A DNA stretch of 64,000 nucleotides from Taudactylus pleione (GCA_031769625.1 JAUIMM010000015.1:27744501-27808500); one strand, 5' to 3'; counted from the stretch's first letter, positions 22,212 through 33,017 are shown. A program made the numbers and translations. Notes: generated from the sequence alone by a model not told the origin.

Positions 22212-23340
22212 ATGCTGCAGTCTTCCCTTGGGGGCCAGGCTGTAAGACTGCTAGGCAGCACACAGTCTTCCCCTGTTTTAATCACACATGTGACAATTAT
22301 GAATCAGGTTAGAGCACCCCCTAGTGGGGGCTCTTGGCCCAGGATGTTTGCTCCAATTACTCCCTCTCCCCCAGCTACAGCGAGCGCGCATGGTGGGTTG
22401 CAGCCTCTGAATTTGATGCCTGGCAGTGCGCCTTCGCCTGCATACTGCTGGGCTCCTTATTTTAACCAGGATTTGGGGCAGCAGCCAATTCATGGCCCAT
22501 TTCCGAATTTGAGTGAATTGCCCCTGGGCGCAATCGACGGGGCAATTCACTCAGCAATACTCTGTTACCTCGTCATTTTTTAACCCTTATGGACAGCAGG
22601 TTCAGTTCGTGCCTGGACAGCATGCAAGCCAGCAGCATGTGACCCAGCCACCCCTTCCACAGGCCCCGCCCCTGCCACCTACACAAGCATTGCTGTTCCA
22701 GTCCCCTTTAAACCCTGCGCCACAGAGCATCATACCTGATCCAGTCATTGTAAGTGCACCGGCAGTTTCATTCGCAATGCAGAATTTTCAAGTTTGCAGG
22801 TCCCTTTGGCTCAGCCGTTGGCGACTGCGTCAACTTCCACATCCGTTACCGCGATCCTGTCTACTTCTGGATCAGGTGAGAAGAGCTTGGCAGCCCCGTT
22901 ACGTGCTCTGCTATCGCATTCTGATGACACGTCTGATCTTCTAATTCAGGAAAAAAGCCGTGCAAGCTTATGAAGTATTTTGTACAGCAGTTGAAGGGTA
23001 AACGCAAAAGTCCTAAAAGAGCACGTAGTGTAGCAGCCAGTTTGGTTCCGGATGCTTCTGGGGATGCGGTCCACTACTCCAACATGGCAATTTTTAGGGG
23101 GGTTAGGTCCAAGGTTAGGGAGCAAATAAGAAAAGGTCGGTATGTCGACATGTTCGCAATCATCCATGATGCTAAAAAGGCGTTACATGCTGCGAAGACT
23201 GGGGGACCGGCAGCCGAAGAAGCTAGAAGGAGTTATCAGAATTGGCTCTCTGGAATGTGTTTGCAGCATGCTACATCGAGACACGCCCAGCTGAATGTTT
23301 GAAAGTACTTAAATTTAGTGCAGAGCATGCAGCTTTCTGC
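22212..23340 (+). pseudogene. Ngaro copy 1 gag-like region
   Basis: Several frames give one damaged gag-like protein: a proline/glutamine-rich N-terminus (22212-22760), then KRARSVAASLVPD and VRSKVREQIRKGRYVDMFAI (23000-23170). The latter aligns with SKIRKGVYVDIFALTEKTKK of copy 2. The frame ends at 23302 and shifts again before the zinc knuckle. Gag-like proteins of this group are thought to package element RNA. Confidence 0.7.
22510..22553. repeat. 15-bp perfect hairpin inside gag
   Basis: tgagtgaattgcccc at 22510-22524 is exactly complementary to 22539-22553, with a 14-base loop. It splits the gag frame near LSELPLGAIDG and could be a tiny foldback insertion or a footprint of one. Confidence 0.8.
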
Positions 23341-23348
23341 TAGACATA

Positions 23349-23935
23349 ATGTTTGGAGGCAGTACGATGAGCTTTTTAGAAAAAAGCAAGATGGGCAAAA
23401 AGTTTTTAATTTTGGGTTTAAAAACGTTGAGGTGTGGCTACAAGTCACGTAGCTGGCTCGGCCAACTGTCGAGCCTGCTGTTGGGCATAAACAGCCCTTT
23501 TCAGAATTTAATACAGTGGAAAAAGGAAAGTGCTATGCGTTTAATAACATCCAGTGTAACAGAGGGGCTAGCTGCCGCTACTGGCATGTCTGTATGTTTT
23601 GCGGGGAAAGTCACCCAGCGAAGCACTGCAGTCGCCCGGGGGTCACGCAGCTGGAAAAGGAGAATAGCTATCTTGTTCTAAGTAAAGCCGTGTCTCCAAT
23701 TAATGTTGAGGTATTAGAGCATTGGTTGAGGCATTATCCTCTTAGGGAGGAAGCAGCCTTTCTATTACAGGGTTTCAAAGACGGTTTTAGGTTGCCGTTG
23801 GTTCGTCCGGTTTTAGTTTTACCTAAGAGAAATTTAAAGTCAGCTAGAGATTTTCCAGAGGTTGTGGCAGAAAAAAAAGATGCAGAACTGAAATGGGCCG
23901 TATGTGTGGCCCTTTTACCTCACCGCCAGTAAAAT
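23349..23935 (+). pseudogene. Ngaro copy 1 zinc knuckle and gag-RT linker
   Basis: Frame 23516-23932 contains CYAFNNIQCNRGASCRYWHV, then CMFCGESHPAKHC. This C...C...C...H/C zinc-knuckle block is typical of vertebrate Ngaro and DIRS elements. It is followed by INVEVLEHWLRHYPLREEAA and FLLQGFKDGFRLP, the conserved approach to the RT. The upstream part (WRQYDELFRKKQDGQ-like) is in a shifted frame. Confidence 0.8.
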
Positions 23936-24645
23936 ATCTTTGCATTTCACCGCTAGGTGTGGTGCCAAAGAAGGAGCAAGGAAAATTCAGGTTGATACGA
24001 CACCTGTCTTTCCCGTAAGGTGGGTCGGTAAATGACGCTTTAGATCCAGAGGATCTAGTATCATCCAGGATTTTGGGAAAGGGGCCTTGTTAGGAAAAAT
24101 AGATTTCGAGTCTGCTTTCAGGTTGCTTCCTTTACATCCTATGTCATTTAGATACATGGATTTTAAGGTAGGCAGTTCATTTTATCTAGACAAGTGTCTA
24201 CCTATGGGCTGTTCTAGTTCTTGTTCCTTTTTTGAGTGTTTTAGCTCCTTTTTACAGAGGTGTATTCAATCAGGTACTAGCCAGTCAGCTGACGCTCATT
24301 ACCTGGACGATTTTCTTTAAATAGGGCCGGCCGATAGTATGAGTTGTAGTGAGCTGCTGTTTTCAGTTCAAGCATTTTTCGCGAGTTCCCATTGCGCAGA
24401 AAAAGACGGAGGGGCCCGTCACTAAATTGTCTTATATGAGTATTGAAGTTGACACTGAATTGGGGCTGTGTAAGCTCCCCTGTGAGAAGGTACAGAAGCT
24501 TAGCGAGTTTTTAAGTATTGTTTCAGCTAAAAAAATCTCTTTGAAACAGCAGCAGTCATTGCTAGGTTTGCTCAATTTCGCTTGTCGCTTCATTCCCGTG
24601 GGTAAGGTTTTTGTCGCAGGCCGGAAAGAGCCTCCGCAGGAGTAA
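23936..24645 (+). pseudogene. Ngaro copy 1 reverse transcriptase
   Basis: The motifs are GVVPKKEQGKFRLIRHLSFP, an in-frame stop, GALLGKIDFESAFRLLPLHP (motif A Asp), LDKCLPMGCSSSCSFFE, and AHYLDDFL (catalytic YLDD) near 24297-24317. The connection region SLKQQQSLLGLLNFACRFIP follows. A stop right after YLDDFL, the stop before motif A and further shifts disable it. Spacing of motifs matches copy 2. Confidence 0.85.
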
Positions 24646-24667
24646 ATAAACCCCACCATTTGATTAT

Positions 24668-25065
24668 CCTTTCTGCAGAAATGAAGGAAGATTTTAAGGT
24701 TTGGTTGAGATTCTTGCAGGAGTTTAAAGGGGTTCGCATTTGGCTCCCTTTGTCAGTGGCCAATTGTGATCTTCAGTTGTATACAGATGCATTAGGGGCA
24801 TTGGGTTTTGGTGCATTTTTTGAAGGTGAGTGGTGTGCGGAGGCCTGGCCTGATTGTGGCATTCTCCTTTCTGCAGAAATGAAGGAGAATTTTAAGGTTT
24901 GGTTGAGATTCTTGCAGGAGTTTAAAGGGGTTCGCATTTGGCTCCCTTTGTCAGTGGCCAATAGTGATCTTCAGTTGTATACAGATGCATTAGGGGCATT
25001 GGGTTTTGGTCCATTTTTTGAAGGTGAGTGGTGTGCGGAGGCCTGGCCTGAATTGTGGCATTCGG
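24668..25065 (+). repeat. 198-bp in-frame tandem duplication in RNase H
   Basis: Sequence starting cctttctgcagaaatgaagg recurs exactly 198 bp later, and the copies differ at only a handful of sites. The repeat spans the RNase H block with the first catalytic Asp. Since 198 is divisible by three, the frame stays open through both copies (24660-25193). Confidence 0.9.
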
Positions 25066-25085
25066 AAGGTTTGACAAGCAACTTA

Positions 25086-25696
25086 GGACCTGATTCAGAC
25101 CTGCTAGCTAAGCTGCGGCCGCTCGCACTGCCCGATAGTCGCCCGCCTGCGCATACGTATAATTCGCAATGCACGTGCGCAAGCCAGTCTTAGCGAAGGG
25201 GAATTGTACGCTTGTAGTACACAGACTGCCCGCTACTTTGAGTGACAGAATGTGCAGTTTGTGGGTGGTAACAGGGGAAAGTGCTTGTGAACGGGGGAAT
25301 GGATGTTTGAACGCAGGCGTGTCTGGCCATCAGAACGGAGTTTAATGGGTGTGCATAATTAGCAAAGTAGCATCACTGAACACGTCACTTGGTTGTTTTT
25401 TAGCCTGAACTGCTCGCAGTGCTTGCGGGAGGGTAGAGTCAACCACAAGCGCTGCGATCACTTCCGGTGGTCCTCAATGTACCAATGTTTTAAGACACTT
25501 CCTGGAGATGACGTGCATTAGTGGGCGTCTAAATACACGCTAATGGGCATCTACATTGACAAAGTGATCGCTCGCCAAGACATAGTGGGCGTGCTTATGC
25601 CTTGCCAATTGAGTGGCTGCCTTGACGTCACTTTGCAAAATTTAAATACACTGGGAGCGAGCGGCCGCAATTAGCAAACGGGTTTGAATGAGCTCC
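25086..25696. mobile_element. Harbinger MITE inside the RNase H region, 611 bp
   Basis: The ends GGACCTGATTCAGACC and (reverse complement) GGAGCTCATTCAAACC match the TIR family of the copies at 40294 and 36533. The left flank is TTA and the right flank is TTC, a decayed 3-bp duplication. The interior includes the NotI-type GCGGCCGC near both ends. RNase H coding resumes directly to its right. Confidence 0.8.
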
Positions 25697-26055
25697 TTCC
25701 TTCTTTTGGAACTATTTCCAATTGTGGTAGCAGTTGAGCTTTGGGCTTTGAGGCTTAGCAATTGAAGAATCATATTTTGGTGTGACAACTTAGGGGTGGT
25801 TCAGGCTATTAATAATCAGAGGTCGGTCTGTCCCCAGGTGCCATTGCTAATTAGGCATTTAGTTTTTGTTTGTCTACTCAGGAATATTGATTTCACGGCT
25901 AAGCATGTCCTGGGCATTGAGAACGAGATTGCAGATGCATTATCTCATTTTCAGTGTGATAGGTTTAGGCTATTGGCTCCATCAGCTAGGGTTCATGGTT
26001 TGTCCTGTACTGATTATGTCTGGCAGATCATAAGTCCGGCATTGAGGGACTCGCG

Positions 26056-27187
26056 TTGAGGGCACTTGCTCCAGGTACATTGAGGTCCTATTCAAAAGCT
26101 TGGAATGAATGGCAGGTTTTTATGATGAAGACAGAGGCAGGTAAGGACCTACAGGACAGTATGTTGGAGTTTGTATGGCAAGGATATGGGAGTGGGTGTT
26201 CAAATGGGTGCAGTAGGTATTACCGCCGGACGCAATCCCGACAGCGGCAGCCCAGCAAGGGTGAAAATCACGATCGACCCTAAGGTAAGTATCGCTAACC
26301 TAATTCCCCCCCTAACCCTCCCTTAGGGGTGCCTAACCTTAACCTCCCCCCAAGTGCCTATCCCTAATCCCCCCTCTAAGTGCCTAAACCTAACCCCCCT
26401 TCCCCACCGCCTAAACCTAAGTCCCTCAGGGGGGTGCCTAACCCTAACCTCCCCCCGGGGTGTGCCTAATCCTAACCACCCCTTCCCCTAGCCTAACCCT
26501 AACCTCCTGGGGGGGTGCCTTACCCTAAGTCCCCCCCCGGGAGCCCTAAACCTAACCCTCCCCCCCTCTGCGGCAGTCCACACCCGGCATCACTTCGATC
26601 GGGATGCCGGTCGTCGGTCTTCAGGCATCTGGTTAATGACAGGCGTCTAGATTTAGATGCCTGTCATTAGTACCACGCCGGGATTAGAAGCCGGCGGTTG
26701 GGATTTAGACCGTCGGCTTCCAAACTACATCCCGTTCAAAGGCATCTATGTCATTACAAATGAGACTATCTGCACAAGACCTTTTGGGGTAAACAGTTAA
26801 ATGTTCAGCAGCCGTTTAAGCAACCTGGGTCCCTTCCCAGTTAACAGGATAAGAGCTAGAAAAAGCTAAAGTCTAAACTATGTGCCTTAGCAGGCATTTC
26901 TTATTTCTCATGGTTAATTGGTTGATCCTACCAAATCATTTATTATTTCTAAAGCGTTAAAGGTTGGACGAGGGAGAAGGCGAATTCAGGCGACTCGTGT
27001 AGGCCCATAGATGTGGGTATGTTAAAGGATTTGGTAGTGGCAGTCTCAGGCGTAGCTAAAGGTGAATTTTAAGCTGTCTTGTTCAGTCTGTCTTTTGCAC
27101 TGGCATTTTTTGGCACTTTAAGGACTAGGGAATTAGCAGCAGTTAAGAAATCAGTCAATATAGGGTTGCTATTTGATAATGTAACGC
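26056..27187 (+). pseudogene. Ngaro copy 1 tyrosine recombinase, N-terminal and middle part
   Basis: LAPGTLRSYSKAWNEWQVF (26065-26125) is the start of the core-binding region seen in Ngaro recombinases. It is cut by a MITE (about 26221-26740). Coding then resumes with LAGISY, and KGWTREK followed by RPIDVGMLKDLVVAV (26955-27050) and FALAFFGTLRTRELAAVKKS (27090-27150). Several stops are present. Confidence 0.8.
26221..26740 (-). mobile_element. MITE with CCCTAA-like internal tract and terminal hairpins
   Basis: Hairpins flank the right side (gaagccg... cggcttc near 26690-26720 and taatgacaggcgtct... at 26634-26670). The interior (26290-26570) is an irregular array around cctaaccctaacctcccccc. 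In reverse orientation its end, cgggatgta, matches the element at 57121-58465, whose tract reads ttagggttaggc. Confidence 0.65.
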
Positions 27188-27189
27188 TT

Positions 27190-28631
27190 TTAGTAACTAT
27201 AGTATATGTAAAAGAAGATTTGTATTTTGTGTTTTGTGAAGTTTGATCTACTAATATAGATATACGTGTAATTATATTTGTATATATTGTAAAGGATGAG
27301 ACATGCCCCCAGGATAGGTGATTACACAAACCTCACATACAATAGTATATAGGGACATGGAGGATATTTCTACAAGGGACATGTGGAGTAAGGAGACAGA
27401 GCCGTGCGGATAAGTTAGAGGGTATAAGTACCTCTGTAACTGCCAGTCTCCAAGTCCCCCTGATGAGCTAACTGTCCTATATGCTGGGCAGCTGCAGGGC
27501 TACAGCTGAGAGAAAAGCGGCAGCAGGGTGTCCGGTATGGTTAAGCCAGGGTGGGCACGGTAGCCAGGCTCACAGAGGATGACGACATCTCCTGCATAAC
27601 ACTAAAAGTCCCGGAGCTGAGTGACAAGGAAGTCCCGTCATGGCTAAGGAGGGGCGGCGGCTCATGTAGGCTGTGGGAGAGGCTGATTCTGCTAGACTGA
27701 CAGGAGGCGGGTCAGGAGGCAGGTCAGGAGGCGGGCCTGCTGATATGAGCTGACATGGTTCCCTGCTACTGAATCAGCTGTTATAAACTGAGCAGCTCAA
27801 GAGTCTGATGTCATGGTGGTGGTGAGCCTTAAAACCACCCCAGACTTTGGTATACTGCCCATTTCAGTGTCTACAGTTATATATATTAAAGACAGTGATG
27901 TAACTGATGAATGAGGAGGAAAGTGAAGCCCTCACATACCACGTATCTACTATCATCATTAACACCAGTTCAGGGAATTATTCATAATAATATTAGTTGA
28001 CACACTAAAGCAATATGACTACAGGGAAATTACACACACAGAGTTAGGCTATGGAAACGTGAGGTTTAACTGAAACTGTACAAGAGACCTAATGTGGATC
28101 AATTGTTAGGTTCAAAGTTTTGCACTAGCCATACCCATGTCCCGCAGTTGTGTTTCATCTTCAAGTAAAAGATATGTACTAGGCATCATAATTGATCTCC
28201 TGTGAATCAAGGTTTTTTTTTGTACTGGTCATCAGTTCCTTTAATGATTATAAAGACACAGGAGGATAGAAAGTATTTAGCGAGGAACATCTATATCTAC
28301 CTTACTTGGATGTCTACAGGATTTCTATTTTAAAGCAGAACTACAGGAACTATCATATTCAATCTCTCTTTATGAACTAAACAATAGGACACTGTCCGAC
28401 AGACCATAGACTAACGGATAATAACTATTTATAGACTCCAGGTTAAGTGCATTTAGTATTGCATAAACTTTAACTGTATTTATTTGGGTGGTATTTGCTC
28501 ATGATTTAAGTGAAATACTTCTTTATGATTTAATGAACCACTTGCTACATGATTTAAAAAGAAAATGTTACATATTTGTTTTAACCTGTAGAATTATATG
28601 TATAGAATTGAATGTATTGTTATCTATCTAT
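27190..28631. other. Unidentified insertion within the recombinase gene
   Basis: Recombinase coding stops near 27187 and resumes near 29295. Between them lies anonymous sequence, C/G-richer at 27400-27850 and A/T-rich elsewhere, with a short repeat caggaggcgggtcaggaggc near 27705. There is no coding, and no LTR ends could be confirmed. Confidence 0.4.
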
Positions 28632-29067
28632 GGGCCCCATTTACAAACGAAGGGAAATACCAGCGGGAATTTTCGTTTAGTATCACTGTGATACAAACGA
28701 AAATTCCACTGGTATTTAGTAATACTTACCCCTCCGGCGAGGTCCCGCGAAGTCCAGCAGAATCCTCGTCCTCGCTGCCAGTGACGGGGCTCCAGGGTCA
28801 TGCGCATGCACGATGGTCCGTCTGCGCATGTGCATGACAGGGAGACCCGGCAGTGCCTGGAAGGCTTCGTTGAAGCCGGAAATGCACCGCCGGGTCTCCA
28901 TTGCCGGCAATGGGGCCCACATCGCTCTCGCCATCTTTTAGATGGAGAGAGCGATGCTGTACAAACAGCGGTAATCTAAGATTACCGCTGTTTACTAAAT
29001 ACAGCAAGATGGTATAACCCCCTTAGTGAGCGCTAAAGGGGTTATATTTCGTTTGTAAATGGGGCGC
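28632..29067. mobile_element. MITE with TAT duplication, 436 bp
   Basis: GGGCCCCATTTACAAACGAA at the left and the complement of GCGCCCCATTTACAAACGAA at the right form 20-bp imperfect inverted repeats flanked by TAT at 28629-28631 and 29068-29070. There are internal hairpins near 28655-28715 and at 28967-28991 (cagcggtaatc). It is nested inside the unidentified insertion within the Ngaro recombinase. Confidence 0.82.
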
Positions 29068-29294
29068 TATGTTACAACTACCTTTGTTATTATATTGAAT
29101 TTTTATGAAATATACTAGATAAATGTTGAATACTTTATTGTGTGGTAACTTACCTATTTCCAAGAACCTCGATGACTGGGATCTATGAAGTAGAAACAGA
29201 AACTTATAAGCTTTGCATGTGTGGTAAGTGATTATAACATATATACACTGTTATACCAACAGTTATCAAGTGGGTGATACCAAAGCAAACCCAC

Positions 29295-29741
29295 TTGGCA
29301 TACTCTAATAGTATCTAGCTTGGGTGGAGGCACTGCGCATAGACAACCTAGAGCTAATTTAATCTTGATAACAATACAAAAATCTAAAATGGATCAGCTG
29401 GGTAGGGGGCATTGGATCTCTGTTCCTTCGCATCTGGAGCCGATCATCTGGCCAGTAACTCTAGCTAACCGGTATAACCAACAGCGTCCTAGAGGGAGGC
29501 ACAATGGCTTATTCATAAAGATCTTTCCCCTCTCTCTAAATTCCATTTTACAAGTGTGTTAAATAGATACCTGACTTCTCTGGGTGTGCCGATTGATCAG
29601 TACGGCATCCACTCATTTAGGACTGGTGCACCGACATGCGCAGCGGCATCAGGTTCTTCCATGGAGGCAATGAAGCACTTAGGTAGATGGAAGTCTTCGG
29701 CTTACAAGAGTTATATAAAGGGCAATAAGTTGCAGAAGTAG
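29295..29741 (+). pseudogene. Ngaro copy 1 tyrosine recombinase, catalytic C-terminus
   Basis: The segment KSKMDQLGRGHWISVPSH and PVTLANRYNQQRP is followed by YLTSLGVPIDQYGIHSFRTG (the HxxR box with catalytic Arg), MKHLGRWKS and SAYKSYIKG with the nucleophilic Tyr. This enzyme class integrates the circular cDNA without an integrase. A stop at about 29560 splits the two halves. Confidence 0.85.
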
Positions 29742-29984
29742 TGGCGCTCCTTCCGAGTTTGTTCTTTGGGAAACCCAGTGCCTTATGCTACCCGCCACTA
29801 GAGGTATTGGAGTTCTTTTCACTTTTGCCCTCAAAAGACATAGAGGTTTTGTGTCGTTCACCTCTATCTGAGTCACCCAAACAACTCAGTTTTCACCTTT
29901 CCTTGGCTAGGAGTTTTCATTATTATAATTTACTAATGCTTGTGTTATACAATTTTTTCCCCATCACGGGTTTTTTGAGGAAAG

Positions 29985-30571
29985 ATTGTCGGGTGTGGAT
30001 TGTTGGGTATTCTTTTGTTTACTGGGCTAGTAGGCATCAATGCGCTAGGTTAGCCCCTTTTCAGGTCCTCTGGATTGGTTTGAGAGGGTTTAGGTGGAGC
30101 GACCTTTTGGAATTTCTTTGGCAATCAGAGAGCAAGTGGGGGACCCCAGACTGTCTAGTCGTGCACTTAGGTGGTAATGACCTCGGCATGTGTAACGGAG
30201 TCGAGCTGATTATTGCCATTAAGCAGCATTTGAACAGCGGTGGCCGCAGGTTAAGCTTTGTTGGTCAGAGGTCATTCCACGGAGGTTTTGACGGGATACG
30301 CAAGGTGGAGCAGTTGAACGCTGCAGTGTCTAGGTTTGTGGTTGGTTTGGACGGGCGTGTTATCAGGCACCCTTGCCTTCGGTATGAAGAGGCGCAGGCC
30401 GGATGGGAAAAAGGTTTGGAGATTTTTGTCACGGCCATTCTGTCTTCTTTAGACATGGCCAGTTGTCCATGTAGTTTGGTGGAAAGCAGTGCTCCTCGGC
30501 ACCTCAATTTAGCACAGCAAAACTTGGCTAGCATTCCCCCTTTGAGAAAGGTGAGTTGGTTACTACTTTAG
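29985..30571 (+). pseudogene. Ngaro copy 1 SGNH hydrolase-like domain
   Basis: An open frame from 29741 to 30571 carries VWIVGYSFVYWASRH (block I, Ser in G-x-S), LRGFRWSDLLEFL, CLVVHLGGNDLG (block III Asn/Asp) and IRHPCLRYEEA. The expected block V DGVH just after RYEE is missing and replaced by a shortened AQAGWEKGLEIF, so the catalytic Asp-His pair is gone. Some Ngaro elements are known to carry such a hydrolase, whose role in the life cycle is uncertain. The frame is otherwise open, so this copy decayed by a small deletion. Confidence 0.82.
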
Positions 30572-30784
30572 GGGAGGACCAGCTCTCCATCCTAGGGAGG
30601 GACCAGCAGTGTGCTAGTTAAGGGGAGGTGGTACTACCCAGGATGGTTTGCGCACGGGGTGGAAACTCCACTCCATTTTGGTAAATAAACAATTATTATG
30701 AGTTGTGGACCGAGGTAGCATTGCTTTTTCACCACCAGGATTAATTCAATTTCTAATTCGATCTTAATAATGAACTCTTGGCTC

Positions 30785-31165
30785 TTTCTATACATTTTCT
30801 ACCCAAGAGTTCATTAATTGTGATACGGAATACTGTATATACGTACTGCAGTGTCCATGTGGCCTGCAGTACGTAGGTAGAACTATATGGAAGTTGAAAT
30901 CTACAGTAGGTTTAGAGAGCATAGGTTAAACATATTGAAAAAATATCAATTGCATAGTGTTTCCTTGCATTTTTCAAAATGTCACAATGGAGATCCTTCG
31001 AGCTTACAAATCATAGGGGTTCAACATATATCATCCACCAAGAGGGGAGGAAATTGATATAAAACACTGTGCAAAAGAGGCCCTATGGATCTTCAAGTTA
31101 CAGACATTATTTCCGTTAGGGTTGAATGACAATATAGATTTTTTTGAGTCCTTCGCCTAATGTAG
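30785..31165 (+). pseudogene. Penelope-like element GIY-YIG fragment (PLE-3)
   Basis: CIYVLQCPCGLQYVGRTIW, then after a frameshift EHRLNILKKYQLHSVSLHF and KREALWIFKLQTLFPLGLND, give the endonuclease core and the typical PLE C-terminus. There are several stops and a shift. It abuts the 3' end of the Ngaro element on the left and a Harbinger MITE on the right. Confidence 0.85.
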
Positions 31166-31204
31166 GGGTAAAACTTGGTTGTGATTATAATATGACTACA
31201 TTGT

Positions 31205-31825
31205 GGACCTCATTCAGAGTCGGTCGAAGCGGCCGCACGGTCATACGGGAAAAGGGGCTGGATATGTAAATGATTCCCTCGCAAGTTGCGTCCCTAAGTT
31301 CGGATCGGTAGCTGGCCGACCAAGGGGAGGAAGCGGCCGGAATTCAAATAAATTCGCCCCCTTCTCGTTCGCATTACATGTCATCTCCGGGCATATAAGG
31401 ATTAATAGGGACCATCGGGAACCATCGGAACTGGTCGTAGAGCTTAAGATTGACTATACCCTCTCTTAAGCTCTACGATCATGTCAGTGTAAAAACCTCC
31501 CATGTCACATGTGCCATGACGCTACTTTGTAAATTATGCACTCCCATTAACCGTATGCACTACCATTGAATGCTGTTCACATAATTAGGCACGCCTGCGT
31601 TCGGATCTCCACTCCCCCGTTTTCAAGCACCTTCTCCTGTTACCACCCACAAACGCCTCAATCTGTCACTCAAACTACCGACCTGGCTGTGTTCAAGGAG
31701 AGAGAAATTTCTGATCGTAGTGGCTAGTTTGTGCATGCGCATTGCGAAATTTACGCATGCGCAGTATAGCGAACATCGGTGGCGTACGACCGTGCGGCCG
31801 CTTCGACCGACTCTGAATGAGGTCC
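31205..31825. mobile_element. Harbinger MITE with 43-bp near-perfect inverted ends
   Basis: The ends begin GGACCTCATTCAGAGTCGGT and pair over 43 bp with one mismatch, including a GCGGCCGC site in each arm. The flanks are TGT on both sides (31202-31204 and 31826-31828). The interior patches (gacagattgaggcg on one strand, ttaggcacgcc) resemble the other Harbinger MITEs here. Length is 621 bp, with no coding. Confidence 0.85.
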
Positions 31826-31971
31826 TGTGTCTTAAGCTTGCTATGATGTGATTTGAGGTTTTATATTTAAAATGAGGGATAAACATCAGCATGCACTGAT
31901 CAACTCTGTAGATCTTTTGAAATTATCATGGGGTAGGTGCCGTTAGTAAGGTAACCTACGGCAGTGGCAAA

Positions 31972-32520
31972 CGCAGGATTCTAGAAGGGGGTTTCCAAAT
32001 GCTTGATTTTAGAGTGTGGCCAGTCCATGAAGAGGGTAGAATTAGAACTTAACCAGCTTTAATATGCGTCATACAAAGGGTATTTTGTGTCATAATTCCA
32101 GCATATACAGGACGAAAGGATCACAGTAAGCCATTAAATGCGGCAGTAGGCCCATCCTGTCTGAGCTGAATGTTTTTAATTTAGATGTGGGCACCATTCC
32201 AGAGTATTAGAGCAAGTCTGGGGGAGCAGCAGAATAACTTAGCACTGCCCAGGACATATATGAACATATTGGGCTCTATAGCAGCACATCCCTAACAGTG
32301 AATGTTTTCCTTTTCTCCTAGTTGGTGCACAGGTTATATATTATTGACTGATGCATGTTAAAAGATCCACAGGTGGAGCTAATTATTTAATTTGTGATAC
32401 TGTGAAGAAAATGCAGCACTAGTAAAATTATATTACATTACTATGTCTATTGTGGTCATGGTGTGGGCTGGGGAGGGGGGTTTCCAGGCAGACGGAAACC
32501 CCCCCCTGCGTTTGCCTATG
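31972..32520. mobile_element. Non-autonomous hAT-like element, 549 bp
   Basis: The left end CAGTGGCAAACGCAGG and right end (reverse complement) CATAGGCAAACGCAGG form the TIR. GGGGTTTCC-type subterminal sequence lies inside both ends. A target duplication could be the ctacgg/tacgg pair but is not exact. Confidence 0.65.
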
Positions 32521-32597
32521 TACGGAATTGTTCTCTATCTTTGTGAGTTAGATAATGTAGGGGAAATTGGATGTTTTTTTAGTTCAATGGAGCGAGC

Positions 32598-32645
32598 CGT
32601 TCATTGGCTGAGAGGCGGGGCCTGACCTCTCTCAGCCAATGAACG
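32598..32645. repeat. 17-bp perfect hairpin
   Basis: cgttcattggctgagag at 32598-32614 pairs exactly with 32629-32645, with a 14-base GC-rich loop. It includes an ATTGG (inverted CCAAT) in each arm. It is probably part of an unclassified MITE. Confidence 0.75.
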
Positions 32646-32895
32646 CTCAGACACGGAGCTTCAAAGGAGGAAGCCGCGTCTGAGCTGTTTATTCAGGAAG
32701 GAATAATCATCCTTGTTAGGATGGTTATTGCTTAATGTGAGGGTCGCGTTTATCGTTTTGTTATTTTAACAATACCATGGATGCCTACTGGACAAGGGGA
32801 CCACTCGAGGTAATATAGGTGAGTATGTGTGAGTGTGTATGTATGTACGTATTAAACGTATACTGTGTAAGGTGTGTGTGTTTCTTTCAACATTT

Positions 32896-33014
32896 CTTTA
32901 CAGGCGAACTACAGGTCCCTGTGGGCCCTTAATGCCTCGCATGCTGGTACTTGTGGTTCTCCAAGTACCAGCATACGGGGGAGGCTTGTTGGGACCTGCA
33001 GTTCTACTGTAAAG
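32896..33014. repeat. Foldback: nested inverted repeats
   Basis: The outer arms 32896-32919 (ctttacaggcgaactacagg tccc) pair with 32991-33014 with three mismatches. The inner arms atgctggtacttg (32941-32953) and its complement (32962-32974) are perfect. This is a compact cruciform-type structure. Confidence 0.8.
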
Positions 33015-33017
33015 ACA

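Larger units (their letters stand above)
24650..26060 (+). pseudogene. Ngaro copy 1 RNase H, interrupted
   Basis: The first part (24660-25075) has LQLYTDALGALGFGAFFEGE (first catalytic Asp) and is tandemly duplicated. A MITE then intervenes (25086-25696). The second part (25700-26057) has LELFPIVVAVELWALRL, FWCDNLGVVQAI with the catalytic Asp just after a TGA stop, and VLGIENEIADALSHFQ with the final catalytic Asp. Confidence 0.82.
21280..30700 (+). mobile_element. Ngaro-type tyrosine-recombinase retrotransposon, copy 1
   Basis: The gene order is gag, zinc knuckle, RT, RNase H, tyrosine recombinase and SGNH hydrolase on the plus strand. The SGNH module and lack of a methylase-like domain point to Ngaro rather than DIRS1. 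The leader (21280-22200) is non-coding. The element is broken by stops, frameshifts, a 198-bp duplication and three insertions (25086-25696, about 26221-26740, about 27190-29290 with a nested MITE). Split direct repeats expected at the ends were not resolved. Confidence 0.85.

Noticed and set aside
26280..26575. True telomere or chromosome-fusion signal
   Set aside because: The words are irregular, bounded by MITE hairpins, and recur in the same element type at 57290-57545.
29741..30571. Host GDSL/SGNH hydrolase gene
   Set aside because: It follows the recombinase end directly, has lost the catalytic DGVH, and the same domain sits in the same place in Ngaro copy 2.
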